NCBI GenBank assembly: GCA_002197995.1
Contig: NGZR01000006.1
Span: 1,725,001-1,789,000 of the forward strand
Length of the DNA stretch: 64,000 bases
Source of the DNA: Gaeumannomyces sp. JS-464
Lineage: Eukaryota; Ascomycota; Sordariomycetes; Magnaporthales; Magnaporthaceae
Direction of reading: 5' to 3'
Part shown: piece after piece, positions 1 to 11,218 of the stretch
How the letters are laid out: every line of letters starts with the position of its first letter
How positions within the stretch are numbered: position 1 is the stretch's first letter
The notes under the pieces: model-generated
What the model was told of the DNA's origin: nothing
Databases searched by the model: none
What the model saw: the letters and a program-made list of their open reading frames with translations, nothing else
Translations under genes and position numbers: made by a program

Positions 1-180
1 CAAAAAATCTACTGCGATATAATACTGTCTGCATGCCCGCTAACTCGCTCATGGTCCAACCCAAGCTTTTTCATCAACGGCTGCCACATGGACGAGAAAC
101 CATTCTGCTTTCGTGGCAAAAGGCACTTATATCTGACGCGCACCCTATCATCCCGGCGCACAATGTATCGCCTTGAATCA

Positions 181-1749
181 CTACTCGGCCGTGTCGTCTG
201 CCTCGAGCGCGTTCAGGTCGAACTCGGCCTTCCTCGACTGGCACAGCAGCTTCGCCTCCTGGTTAAAGAGCGGATCCGTACCGAACCAGACCGGTTACAG
301 CGTCGTCCCGGGCGCGAGCTTCCAGTCGTAGTTCATCAGTAGATGACAGAGAGCCATCTTAATCCCGTTGGCGGCGAAAAAGCGGCCCGGGCACACGTAC
401 TTGCCGCACCCGAACGCCAGGTGCTCCGGCACCGCCGACACGAGGTGGGCCTTGTGCTCGGCGCCCGCCTGCCCGCTGCTGCGCATGTTGGCGAAGCGGC
501 GCATGTCGTATATCTCCGGGTTCTCGTACAGGGCCGGGTCGTGCAGGTTCCCGGCGTCGACGGCCAACGTCTCGCCCTTGCGCACCACGATGCCGCCCTC
601 GAGTTTGGTATCTGCTGTCGCCTTGCGGAGCATGTTTGCTGGATTTTATAATGCCGCTTCGGTTAGTGGTGAGTTTTGCACTTCTGAAACCGCCCAGGAT
701 ATCCCCAGACCGGGTCCGCCGTTTTTCAACGCGGCGGGGGTCGGGAAAGGAGGAAAGAGTTGGGACTTTTTCTTTGTCGGAGCAGGAGGTCTCTCACCCA
801 TCAAAATAGGCTTGATCCTCTGTGCCTCCTTGATAGCGCTATCAAGAAGCAACAAACGCGTCAGCGAAGTCTTCTTCCACCCGTTCGCCGGAAGGACCTC
901 CATCATCTCCTGCCTCAGCGCCTTGATATTCTCCGGGTCCCCCGCGGCCAAGCGCAGTAGCGTCTCAGAAAGTAGGTCCGACGTCGTGTGGATAGCCACG
1001 GACGCGAGAGCGAGCTGGAAATCGGTCGGATGGTACGGCTGGCCGCCGGTCTCGAGATCGGCCCACTCGATGGCGTCGTTATGCGCGGGCGGCTCGGGCT
1101 CCTGCCGCTCCTTGCGCCGCCGCGCGACGAGCGGCTCTACCATTTTGCGCCCCTGGTAAAAAAGCTCCATGGTTTTCCGGCCGTTTGGGTCAAAAAGGTA
1201 GACAAGGGGCCGCAGGTAGATGCGGACCTCAAACCAGTCTGGGTACTTGGCGTCTGTCGCAGGGGAATTTCCCCAAAGGCTGCCAAACCCTGGATAAAAA
1301 AATTGGAGGAATTATTGGCTCAGAACAGGGAAGATCTCTTACCAGGCTTCTCCCCCAGGGTTTTCGACACCGCGAATGCTGTTTCCAGAGCAAGAGGCTC
1401 AGTGACGGTATCTTGAGGCAGAAATGAATTAATATTAGATGATTTCCATTTGGGCTTAAAATCGTTGCCGAAACAGGCATCCGGTCCGTTCTGACTAAAC
1501 AGCCAGGGTCCATCGCAGCAGCGTTTGCGTCTTCCAAGACTTACTTAGTCGCTTTGTCAAATGTTTCGTCACCACATTCTGCAGAAGTTCGTTGGGATGG
1601 TCGACTATTTCCAACGTGCCAAGCCCGGGCATAAGAGGGGCAATCTGCGAGATTTGAGAATGGGTCAGCCCTGGCCCGCATGTGGCGCTCAGCTACGGTT
1701 TTGTTTTGCTCGAGTTTGGCAGTTCGTAGGGCAGGGGAGAGACGGAAGA

Positions 1750-1786
<37 letters not shown>

Positions 1787-2186
1787 GATGGCAGTCGTAC
1801 ATAGCTGAACGCCTTCCGAAAGTTCAGCGCAGGCAAGCCCTTGACCTCCTGCGCCCGGTCTGGGGGCAGGATGGTGATGCGCCCGCGGTTGGTCACGAGC
1901 ACAAAGGGCCTCCGGGGAAGCGCTGCCTGCCCTTGCGCAAGAACTTCATGCCGTTTCGCATAAACTCGAACTTCTTCTGGACCTCGAGCTGGAACGGGCC
2001 GGGAGCGTTGACGACGGGGAGCTGGTCGCCCTTGGAGCCTAAGAGGGCGCTCGCGGCGACGGGCACGAGGACCACCAGCAGCAGTGTCAGAGCGATGGTG
2101 GACTGCTCGAGCTCGAGGGCAGTGGCCCGGCCCCCAAGGAGCTGGGTCTGGAGCCAAGCCGTATCGACGCCGACGGAGCTGGGCAT
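181..2186 (-). pseudogene. Decayed cytochrome P450 monooxygenase (copy 1)
   Basis: The reading frame aligns exon by exon with the intact P450 at 14122-16087. Exons inferred on the minus strand are 2186-1801, 1644-1545, 1411-1343, 1289-798 and 638-181. Exons 3 and 5 have the same lengths (69 and 458 bp) as in the other copy, and the introns have GT..AG ends. Seen: an N-terminal hydrophobic anchor, an I-helix segment SVAIHTTSDLL, the ExxR motif in KEAQRIKP, and the heme loop FGCGKYVCPGRF. Three lesions are visible. Exon 1 lacks one base near 1905-1920. Exon 4 is 114 bp shorter, removing the segment that holds ARLSSRVFLG in the paralogue. An in-frame TAA lies at 295-297, after which the frame continues to a TAG at 181-183. 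Intron 1 contains a 34-nt homopolymer. The family (membrane-bound heme-thiolate monooxygenases, resembling ent-kaurene-oxidase-like fungal P450s) is well supported; the substrate is unknown. Probably non-functional. Confidence 0.85.
1752..1785. repeat. Poly-G tract (34 nt)
   Basis: An uninterrupted run of 34 G on the plus strand. It falls inside inferred intron 1 of the decayed P450, where it reads as poly-C in the sense direction. Its length may be affected by assembly or sequencing error. Confidence 0.95.
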
Positions 2187-4962
2187 GGCGGGCTGTTGTG
2201 GTTCTGACGGCCGCCCCAGGCGATGGTGGGCTTTTTCCTGTCGGAGCTGGGTTTTCAAAAACCCGGGGGCGAGCTCAGAGAAGTTTTATCGATCGTGTGG
2301 TGATTGTTTTTTGACGGGCTGCGGGTCGAGTCGGTGCAGTTGGGCTTGAGAATCACAGAGTTTTTTGATCCGGCCATATCCGAATCATAAAAGTTCTTGT
2401 ATGCGTCCAGACCCTGCCACACTGTTCATCCTCGGGTTAGGGACGGTGTCCGGTTTTACTATTACCGGAGCTACGGGCATAACGGGTGTAGGTATAAACC
2501 CGAGGCCGGACCGTTTACACAATACAGTGGACCCCCACGGGTTCCCGGAAGCGGCGCCGGGGTCTGAGATCAGCCCGAAAGCACAGGGACAGGCCCGATT
2601 CTGGCTGGTCCTGCAGCAGATACCGAGCAACGGCAGATAAAGTATGTAGCAGTAGGGTGGATCCCCCGCCCGGAAGCTCCCTCTTCCTTCATCTGGGCCT
2701 ACCTCGTCATCGGGATGGGATGGCGGCAATGGCAGATATTTGCGTGCGTAACGCTATCCTCCACCCTCGTGATTACTTTCGACGCGCATTTCTAAGCAGA
2801 CAGGGGGATGGGGCCTTGTTTCCAGGTCTCGGGGCAGGAAACAAGATCGATCTATCGTACGATGCAGCAAGCGTCGGGTTGGTACCGGCTCGGTGTGTTT
2901 TCTATTCGCGAAGCACCGGGCGATGCCGAGCCTGCTGGCCGAGAACGAGTCGGCCGGGTCAGGGCTTTGGCTCCTCTTTTAGCGGAGCTTCGTCCGGAGT
3001 TAACGCATACGTTCAACACCCCCCAACCTGCCTGCGTAGCTGCCATTACGACCCAACTAATAGTGATCGTAACTATGTCCTATTTAAGGTTCCTTGCCCG
3101 TTGCTCCTGTTGCAGTTCGGATCAAATAATCATCTTCGAATTTCCATTGTCTTCCATTGTCTGATTCCTGTCGCGGTGCGCGGCCAAGTACATCGAGCTG
3201 GCGCAGCGGTTCCGCGAGCAGAACGTCCACGTTTCGATGCGGTGCACTGTCGCCTAAAATAGGCCGTCGATCTGAGCGCGCACTTGCCTGAACTTGGCGT
3301 GTTTGATTTTTCTTGAGAGGGGTTCCTGGGAGTGACCACTTGTCACCGCGCACTCATGACGTAAAGGAACAGTGCTTCAATTCGCCCCAGAGTGATTCTG
3401 GCGATCCTACGCTAGATCCTCTATGCGATGCTCCTCCGGCCGTTCCAGTGGCGTATAATGGAATGGCTGGAGAGTGAACCTCGAGCCCGCTGCTGGCGGC
3501 AGACATAATCGACTGTGGCACACGACCGTAGTGGGTCATTGGGGAGAGCGGCTAAGACTGGGTTACCCTTGTGAAGCCGCAGGTATTAAGGGAGCTTGCG
3601 GTGGGTGCGGGGGCTTCACTAGGTCCGTCAAGGTAGCGGTAGACACTATGTAAACGCTCCGGGACGAAAGGGAGAAAACTGAACGGCTAATTGTCTGCAC
3701 TAGGCAGTCGTAAGCAAGACAGCAGAGTAATGGAGATGTAGGATCGGCAGTTCTCGTTGTTGGCACAGCAGAATTAAGGCCACGTGCACACCAAGTTTCT
3801 TTGGGGCTCCGGCGACAGCTAAGCCGCTGCAGGCGCCAGAATGGAACGCTGCCTGCGGCGATGAACAACCGGGCAAACGGCGATGCTCTCAAGACCCACA
3901 TTGCGCGCTTTTACAGGTGATTAGCCTGGCTAGCGCTTGGCATCGTTACATCACGCGGGCAAAGTTGCCGCGAGTAGAGTGGCAGCCCTTAAGCCGTCTG
4001 GTTCCAGGCTCCAACCGCTTAGGGATGGTGGAGGAGATTGCCATTTTAGCCACTGTGTTTAAGTTACTAGAGCGAGATCGTTGTTGGTTGGGTCGTTGCG
4101 TCCTGAACGAGGGAGCGATACAGGGAGCCGAGGGCGATAATTAGTTTAAACAGTCTGCCTTTGCTTGACCAGGCATGTACGCTGCACCTATCGCAGGGAA
4201 TGCTTCGTACCTCTGCATTAACCTCCGTACACTTGGTTCAACATCCCTCCGTCAAAGCGGGGGGAACTCGGTGTTGTTACAAAGCGCTGCCATGGAAAGA
4301 ATTACGGTTTCACCGAAAGCCTGGCTGTCACGTTCGCCGAACTAGAGAACTCGTGGCCGTCGGGATGCTGTGAGATGCCATTGGGCCATGCATTACGGGA
4401 AACCTTCGTGTCGGTATATTCGATTCGGCCGAGACAGCTTTTTGGAATTCACCGCTTTATGATAGAGCTATTATTTGCATTCGGTTGCGGGAATAACTGA
4501 AGGTCCCGCTTCGGCAGAGCTGCCGCGTGGCCCAAGTTATAAAGGTATATGAAATCCGGGTATCTTGGGGAACATCAGTGTTTGGCTCCGCTTACCAATT
4601 TGCGGAACCAATGGCGCGTTTTGCGGGGATGGCCTTGGATCGGTATAATTACCCGACTCGGCCGGGACTTGGCTCCGCAGCTTACATCTTTATATCCGCG
4701 TCGGCCGAAACCCAACTCCAGAAATCATAACCTCACGTCCGGTTTCAACTGCCTCCAGACAGCGTATATATGTATAACTAATACTAAACCACCTAGTCGC
4801 TTGCCCTCGCTGTCCCATTCCCTCAGTCATTCCTACCATCCTGTTCATGCCTTTTGAGATTCCATCTCTGGAGAGGCCAAGGTTGGAGTCATTATCACCG
4901 AACACCACCACTACCTGTATCCGTGTCCTTGGCTAAAATACGCCACTTCTCTTTCCTCCGAC
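2187..4962. other. GC-rich spacer without a recognisable gene
   Basis: This stretch lies between the P450 relic and the monooxygenase. Several open frames of 60-200 codons occur on both strands, but none shows a recognisable domain and they overlap one another, as expected of chance frames in GC-balanced DNA. A short plus-strand stretch at 3174-3263 (AAKYIELAQRFREQNVHV, ending in TAA) has protein-like composition and could be a gene scrap; I do not recognise it. The last 200 bases hold a TATATATG-like sequence near 4764 and pyrimidine-rich blocks, a plausible promoter for the downstream gene. Confidence 0.5.
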
Positions 4963-6257
4963 ATGGCAGACATGAAAGTTCTTATCATCGGCTGCGGCGT
5001 CGGCGGACCAGCACTGGCCCTCTGGCTCGCCCGCCTAGGGGCGGACGTCACGGTGGTCGAGCGCGCGCCCGACCTGCGCGCGACAGGCCAGCAGATCGAC
5101 ATCCGCGGCCCGGGCGTGCCGCTTCTAGAAAAGATGGGCATCCGGGACGAGGTGCGAGCAGTGGTCACCAAAGAGCCCGGAGCGCAGCTCGTGGACGCCC
5201 GAGGCAAAACAATGGCCTTTTTCCCGGCGGATCCCGTTACCAGCACGAAGCAGAGCCTGTCGTCCGAGTACGAGATCATGCGTGGGGACCTAGTCCGCGT
5301 GTTGTGGGAAGCCACCAAGGGCCAGAAGGGAGTGCGCTACCTATTCGACACTTCGATCGAGAGCTTCACGCAGGACGACGTCGAGGATCCCCATGGCAAG
5401 GTGCACGTGTGCTTTGCAGACGGCCACCAGGAGGATTATGACCTCGTCGTAGGTGCCGATGGCGCAAAGTCCAGGGTACGGCGGCTCATGCTCGGCCCGG
5501 CCGCCCCGGACTCGGTCGAGCCCCAGAACAGCCACTTCGCCTTCTTCAGCATCCCCGCGCAACCTGGCGACAGCGACCGGTGGACCATCTGCTTCCTACC
5601 CGGGCGCGCTGTACTGAGCAGCCGTAAGGACCGGCCGGATCTCCTCCGGGCGTATATGTTGATCTACGGGTACGAGCCGACGCTAGAAGCAGCATACAAG
5701 TCGAGCGACCGGGCGCAGCTCAAAACGGCGTGGGCAGAGCTATTCCGCGGGCGCGGCTGGGAAGCTGATCGGTTCGCGCACCAGCTCGTGCATTCCCCCG
5801 AGGCCGGGACCTGTACGCGGGGCCAATCAACTTCGTCAAGCTGCCCGAGGGCGGTTGGACCCAGGGCCGGGTCACGCTGCTTGGCGACGCTGCCTGCTCG
5901 TCGACGTTGAACGGCAAGGGCACGTCGGTGGCGCTCGCGGCGGCCTATGTGCTTGCGGGCGAGATCGCAACGCTGCTGGCTAAGGGCGAGACGCCGCGCC
6001 GGGCTGTGCTGCAGGGAACCGTTAACTACGAGAAGACGATGCGACCGCTCGCTAAGATTGCGCAACATACGCCTAGCAAGGGCTTTGGCGCGTCGTTACC
6101 AGAGACACAGTGGCAGATCCGCATCCTGCACCTCGTTGCCTGGCTGGTGGCGCTCTTCCGCCTCGACAGGCTAGGGCTGCTCAGGGCGGACAAGCTCGAT
6201 CAGTGGAAGCTTCCGGAGTATCCCAGTTTGGAAGTAGGGAGCAAGAAGGAACGATGA
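4963..6257 (+). pseudogene. FAD-dependent monooxygenase with a single frameshift
   Basis: Two frames together make one class A flavin monooxygenase of about 431 residues, a normal length. The first (4963-5910) starts at MADMKVLIIGCGVGG, with the Rossmann GxGxxG at residues 10-15 and an acidic E ending the second strand in VVERAP. It carries the DG motif near residue 166 (VVGADGAKSR). The reading frame then slips by one missing base between about 5796 and 5808. The protein continues in the next frame from DLYAGPINFVKLPEGG through the FAD-ribityl GD motif (GRVTLLGDAA) to KKER and a TGA. No intron-like GT..AG explains the shift. Family knowledge: NAD(P)H- and FAD-dependent hydroxylation or epoxidation of small aromatic or polyketide/terpenoid substrates. 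The substrate is unknown. The ATG is preceded by CCGAC. It is either a young pseudogene or an intact gene with one sequence error. Confidence 0.85.
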
Positions 6258-6354
6258 TGGTTAGGGACGAGTATTTGCCAGGGCGTGCCCCCTTGTCTCT
6301 TTTCCATCTCGGTGTTTGATCATCACGGTGTTTGATTAAGTCGGACCCGCCCCT

Positions 6355-6804
6355 TGTTACAATTAGGGGTCTGCTCCTAGGGTAGGGCACCTCGGGGGTG
6401 GAAAGGACAGTATCGCTGATCCGGTGAACAGGGGGAACACGTGACTTAGAAGGACAATCTGATTGCTTGCCCCAGGGGATGCCTGGGAGCTAACTTAGGT
6501 GGACTGATGCCGAAGCCTCAGTCAAGAACTGTCTAGGACAATAGGAAACCTTTTCCCTCTTATATACTCGTAGACGGGTATGGTGGCGGTCCCTGATCTA
6601 TGATCTCTGGCAGATCATAGATAACTGCCTCCTGTGATCTGTGGTCTCTGGCAGATCATAGATCACCCCTGGCTTAGGTAGTGAAACCACGTGACAGGGG
6701 AGGGCTCTGAGCACCGCCCCACTCCTCCTTGTGGTCCTCAGTATCTCAGGCCACCGCCCCTTCCCTTGCCCCGCTGCCTGTTCCTCCCTTGTCTGGTCGT
6801 AACA
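6355..6804 (+). mobile_element. Solo LTR with 5-bp target-site duplication CCCCT
   Basis: The 450-bp unit begins TGTTACAATTAGGGG and ends CTGGTCGTAACA, and is flanked on both sides by CCCCT (6350-6354 and 6805-6809). It is recognisably the same LTR family, in the same orientation, as the AT-degraded LTRs at 35792-36194, 49576-49947, 52012-52415 and 59157-59602. Shared blocks include GTGGAAAGGACAGTATCGCT, GCTAACTT and ATGCCGAAGC. Here C and G are retained, so this copy has been little touched by RIP. The internal Gypsy sequence is missing, as expected after LTR-LTR recombination. Confidence 0.9.
6596..6663. repeat. Two tandem hairpins inside the solo LTR
   Basis: The first is a perfect inverted repeat with 11-bp arms (ATCTATGATCT at 6596-6606 and AGATCATAGAT at 6612-6622) and loop CTGGC. 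A second, imperfect copy with the same loop follows at 6637-6663. The LTR at 35792-36194 has unrelated but similarly placed twin hairpins. Confidence 0.85.
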
Positions 6805-6809
6805 CCCCT

Positions 6810-7506
6810 TTCCGGCCACCTTTGTATTATACGCCCACAATACCACTCCAATCGGTAAAATCGCAATTTTGGTCGCATTTAGGCCACAACAGTAACGCTG
6901 CCTATGTCGCTGGAGTCGTTTGTTTCTGCTGCATTTTATAATGTAATAGACACGTTGGGTAACGGTATATTACTGATTGTGGTGAAGGCAAAGATAGTGC
7001 AAAAGGCAGGGTGCGGGCCTGCAGGCCTGCCCTGCAGGGATTGCCTTTGTAGTCAATCCCGGTGGGGCAAGGCCAGTCACGTGGTATCCGTCAATCCACT
7101 CCAGCACGTGCCCCGCACTGCAGTTATGGGCTAGCGGCCATGACAGATAATATATAAATTGGCTTTTTAACAGCATTTATTTTGCCTTCAATTGCCCTGA
7201 CGCTATATAATTGCTCGTTGGGGTTTGGCATTACCTTTTTCTGTTTACGCGGCGGTACCGCTTTTAATTATAATTCCAGTGCTTGATTTTAAACGACGAA
7301 GTGGCGATTTGGCAGTCCTTTTTATTGTACTTTTTTATATTTTGCGAAATAACAAGCGGCTGGTAGAAAAAATAGCTTCGATAATAGCCGTATAGTATAT
7401 TAATTTGTTTATACTTATTTGTTGTAAAAAGAAATTAATAGGAAAAATATTACAATTAATTTTTATAATTAATTTTTAAAACTGTTTTTACTTAAAAAAA
7501 TAATTA
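6810..7506. other. Transition from GC-rich island to AT-rich desert
   Basis: No gene was recognised. Base composition shifts from roughly balanced to strongly AT-rich near 7130-7250. A G/C-rich near-palindrome (CCTGCAGGCCTGCCCTGCAGG) lies near 7017-7037. Confidence 0.6.
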
Positions 7507-10500
7507 ACGTGGTTTATAAGCGAATAGGCCATATAAACGAGTGGGTTAAAACATGCGACTACGCGACACTTTTTTTTTCGCAACTAATTCCTCCACCTAT
7601 AATAATATTAATAGAAAACGACGAAAACCAGGTAATATTTGCCTTTTAAATTTTGCAATTTAATTTAAAACTAAACGTGCGGAAAGTTGCAAAAATTTAT
7701 TCGGTTGCAAAATCGACTTTAACGCGTTAAAAACGCGGCCGACTTGCTTAACGCGATAATATGCTTAAATTCCGGAAATTAACGGAATCCGAAAAGAAAG
7801 CGCTTATTAAATACATATTTAAATTAAATTCCTGCGCATTTTTTTCCCGGCTTTTTAATATTAAAAATATAGCTAACCGATTACTCGTTAAACGTAACGC
7901 GAGCACCGTTGGTAAAAACTAAATCGCGAACTTTGTTAAACGCCGCGTAAAGTTTAATACGCGTTAAATTCGAAAATATGATTATTAAAAAGCTAAATGC
8001 GAAAATTTAAAGCTTGCTTTTACGTAATTTAACCTTATATAAAATATTATAACTAAATATAGCATTTTAAATAACGATATTTACAATTTTAACGAAATCG
8101 GCTTTTTTATAAGCATAATCGCCGCTGTTATAATTATTATAACGTTAAAAGCCGGAATAAAATAAAGCTAGTTTAATTTAGCAATTAGGAATAAATTACA
8201 ATTATTTAAAAGGTTAATTATTATAATTAAGTAATTTTTTTTATTATCGTTAAAAAGTAATACCATTTAACGAATTAGTATGCGAAAACCGACTTTTTAC
8301 GCGATTAAGTTATTATAACGAATTTTAACAAGTAAATTACAAATAAACTCGGTTTAAAATAAATTCGGCATTTCGATAAACATATTACATCGCGTATAAA
8401 AAGCTTTTATCGTTTATTAATGCTAAACGAATACGAAAGTTATTATTAAACAAATTTTAACGTGGTTTATTAGCAAGTCGCGTATATTACCAAATCGCGC
8501 GTTTTCCATCGCGACCCGCGTTTCTTACTTCGAATTTTAATTCCTTAACAACTATAAATAAAATCGACATTTAAAAAAGGTAGGATTATTTTCGCTATAT
8601 AAGCAATTTAATTTAATTAAAGGCTAAGTTTGCGTTCGGTAGTTAAAATTTACGATATTTTTAAATCCACATTGCGCGATTAACGTACCGGTAAACCTGC
8701 TTAATATAATTACAAGCTTAACTTTTAAAAATTAACGGAATTTAAAAGAAAAACGCTTATTAAATACATACTCGAGCTAAATTTTCGCGCATTTCCTCCC
8801 TACCATTTTAGTGTTAAAAATATGGCTTACCGATTGCTCGCCGAACGCGACGCGGGCGCCGTTGGCAAATGCTAAGTTAAAAAGTTCGTTAAACGCCGCG
8901 TAAAGCTCGGTACACGTTGGATTTGAAAATATAACTATTAAAAAGCTAAATGCGAAAATTTTAAGCCTGTTTTTGCGTGGTTCGACTTTATGCAAAACAT
9001 TATAGTTAAATATAGCATTTTAAATAACGATATTTATAATTTCGATAAAACCGGCTTTTTTAAAAGCATAATCGCCGCCGTTATAATTATTATAATATTA
9101 AAAAGCCGTAATAAAGCAAAATTAATTTAATTTAACAACCGTAAATAAGTTACGGTTATTTACAAGGTTAATTGTTACGGTTAAACGATTTTTTTTTATT
9201 ATCGTTAAAAAGTAATATTATTTACTTAATTAGTATTTAAAAATAAACCTTTTACGCGATTAGGTTATGTTAATAAATTTTAACGGGTGGATTACGAACG
9301 AGCTTAGTTTAAAATTGATTTAACATTTCGATAAACACATTAAATCGCGTTTAAAAAGCACCCATTGTTTATTAATGCTAAACGGTTATAAAAGTTACTA
9401 TTCGACGGATTTCGAGCTTTACTATTAAAAATATAACATTATTACGCTTTGCATACTTTCGCATGCGTTTTATTTCTTTTAACTATTTAACGTTAAATTT
9501 TTCAGCCCGTTAAAAAAAGCGTACGGTTAATAAATCGAAAACTTAATAAAATTATACGTTAACCACGTAATTAAAGTGGAGTTTTTTTTCGGCGTTTAAA
9601 ACGGCATTTTTTAAATTTATAACCGAAAGAAATATTCGAAAAAGCTTTTAAAAAGCTGGCTTTACTCCTTTTAATTTAAATTTGGTTTTAAAAAAAATGG
9701 ATATAAAATTACGAACTTTAACTCTTTTAAGGACGCTTTTAAACGATGCTAAACTTTAAACTTCCAAAACGCCACGGACAGCTAAAAAAGCAATTTCGCA
9801 ATCCGAACACATTAAAAATCGAATTTCTAATTACTAAAATAACTTTTCGACATTTATACTAACGGTTATAAACCAGTTTGCGAAAAAAACGAGTTCGATT
9901 ATGCATTAAGTGGCTTTTTTTAAAGCCGAAATTACTTCGCTACGCAAAGCGAACAAAGTATTAAGCAAACGCCGAAAGGCTAAAAAAACACGTGTTTAAT
10001 TTAAAAAGTTATTTATTATTAAAAAAGTACGAAATGTTTTAAACTAGCACAAGCTAAATAAATAGTTATAGCAAAAAATGCGCGATTATAAAGGTTAAAA
10101 AAAAAGGCGATAACGATTCGTCGGCGATATAGCATTTGCGGAAAAACCGGATATAATGCGCGCATTTGTTAAAAAAAAGTAAAAATGTTTAATATATATA
10201 ATTCCGAATAGTTTAAATAAATTCCTAGCGTTGTTATGTTAATATACGCGTCGATTAATTAAAAGTCGGGTGTAAATGCGCGATTTGGTAATATGCGCGA
10301 CTTGCTAATTAACTACGTTAAACTTTATTATTAAAAATATAATATTATTACGTTTTATATATTTCCGCATTCGTTTTATTTTTTTAACCGTTTAACGTTA
10401 AATGCTTTAATTTATTAAAAAAAAGCGTATAATTAATAAATCGAAAACTTAATAAAGTTGCACGTTAACCACGTAATTAAAATCAAATTCGTTTTAGCGT

Positions 10501-11218
10501 TTAAAGTGGCATTTTTAACTTTATAACTAAGAAAATCATTTAAAAAGGCTTTCGAAAAGCTGGTTTTGCTTTTTTAATTTGAAATCGGTTTTGGAAAAGC
10601 TAAATGTAAAACCCCGAACTTTAACTCCTTCGAAAACGCTTTTAAATAACGTTAAACTTTGGACTTTAACATGCCTTGGATAGTTAAAAACGCAATTTCG
10701 CAATCCGAACATTAAAACTCAAATTTCCAATTACCGGGGTAACTTTTTTAATACTTATGCTAATTGTTATAAACTAATTAACGAAAAAGGCTAAAATAAT
10801 TATACATCGGGTTAACCTTTTAAAAAAAAGTGCTTTAAATTACGAAATGCGAACAAAGCATTAAACAAACGTTAAAAGCTTAAAAAAAACACGTGTTAAA
10901 TTTAAAAAGTTATTTATTATCGAAAAAGTACGAAATGTTTAAATTAAAAAAAGCTAAATAAATAGCTATAGCAAAAAATGCGCGATTATAAAGCTTAAAA
11001 AAAAGGCGATGATAGCTTGTTAACGATGTAGCATTTGCAGTAAAACTGGACATAATGCGCGTATTTATTAAAAAAAAAGTAAAAATGTTTAATATATACA
11101 ATTTCGAATAGTTTAAATGGATTTTTAGCGTTATTAAATTAATATACGCGTCGATTAATCGATGGTCGGGGTATTATAACTTATTTGCTTATATAACCCA
11201 CTTGCTTATAAACCACGT
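7507..11218 (+). mobile_element. Fot1/pogo-type DNA transposon, RIP-degraded, split by another copy
   Basis: The termini are inverted: the left end reads ACGTGGTTTATAAGC and the right end TTGCTTATAAACCACGT, each flanked by TA. The element consists of 7507-8457 plus 10321-11218; the middle is a separate insertion. Its plus strand corresponds to a transposase of the DDE/CENP-B-like pogo class, judged by alignment to the better preserved relative at 32564-34379. The coding frame is destroyed by many stop codons. Subterminal sequence (GCGCGACAC-like) is shared with that relative rather than with the inserted copy, so two subfamilies are present. Confidence 0.8.
8460..10318 (+). mobile_element. 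Fot1/pogo-type DNA transposon, nested inside the preceding one
   Basis: This 1859-bp unit starts ACGTGGTTTATTAGCAAGTCGCG and ends GCGCGACTTGCTAATTAACTACGT, with TA on both sides. Removing it restores continuity of the outer copy: CAAATTTTA then AACTTTATTATTAAAAATATAA, which matches the inner copy at 9407-9436. The plus strand has a recognisable but stop-riddled transposase (NIITLC and LMLNGYKS near 9375-9455). Both copies are heavily RIP-mutated. Confidence 0.85.

Noticed and set aside
368..1159. 263-codon plus-strand open frame
   Set aside because: It is the antisense shadow of P450 copy 1, whose exon structure, heme loop and ExxR motif on the minus strand are clear.
1561..2349. 262-codon plus-strand frame with a poly-Gly run
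   Set aside because: The Gly run is the translated poly-G tract of a P450 intron and the rest is antisense to P450 exon 1.
2657..3262. 201-codon plus-strand frame in the island spacer
   Set aside because: No domain, signal or conserved motif; overlapping frames on both strands.
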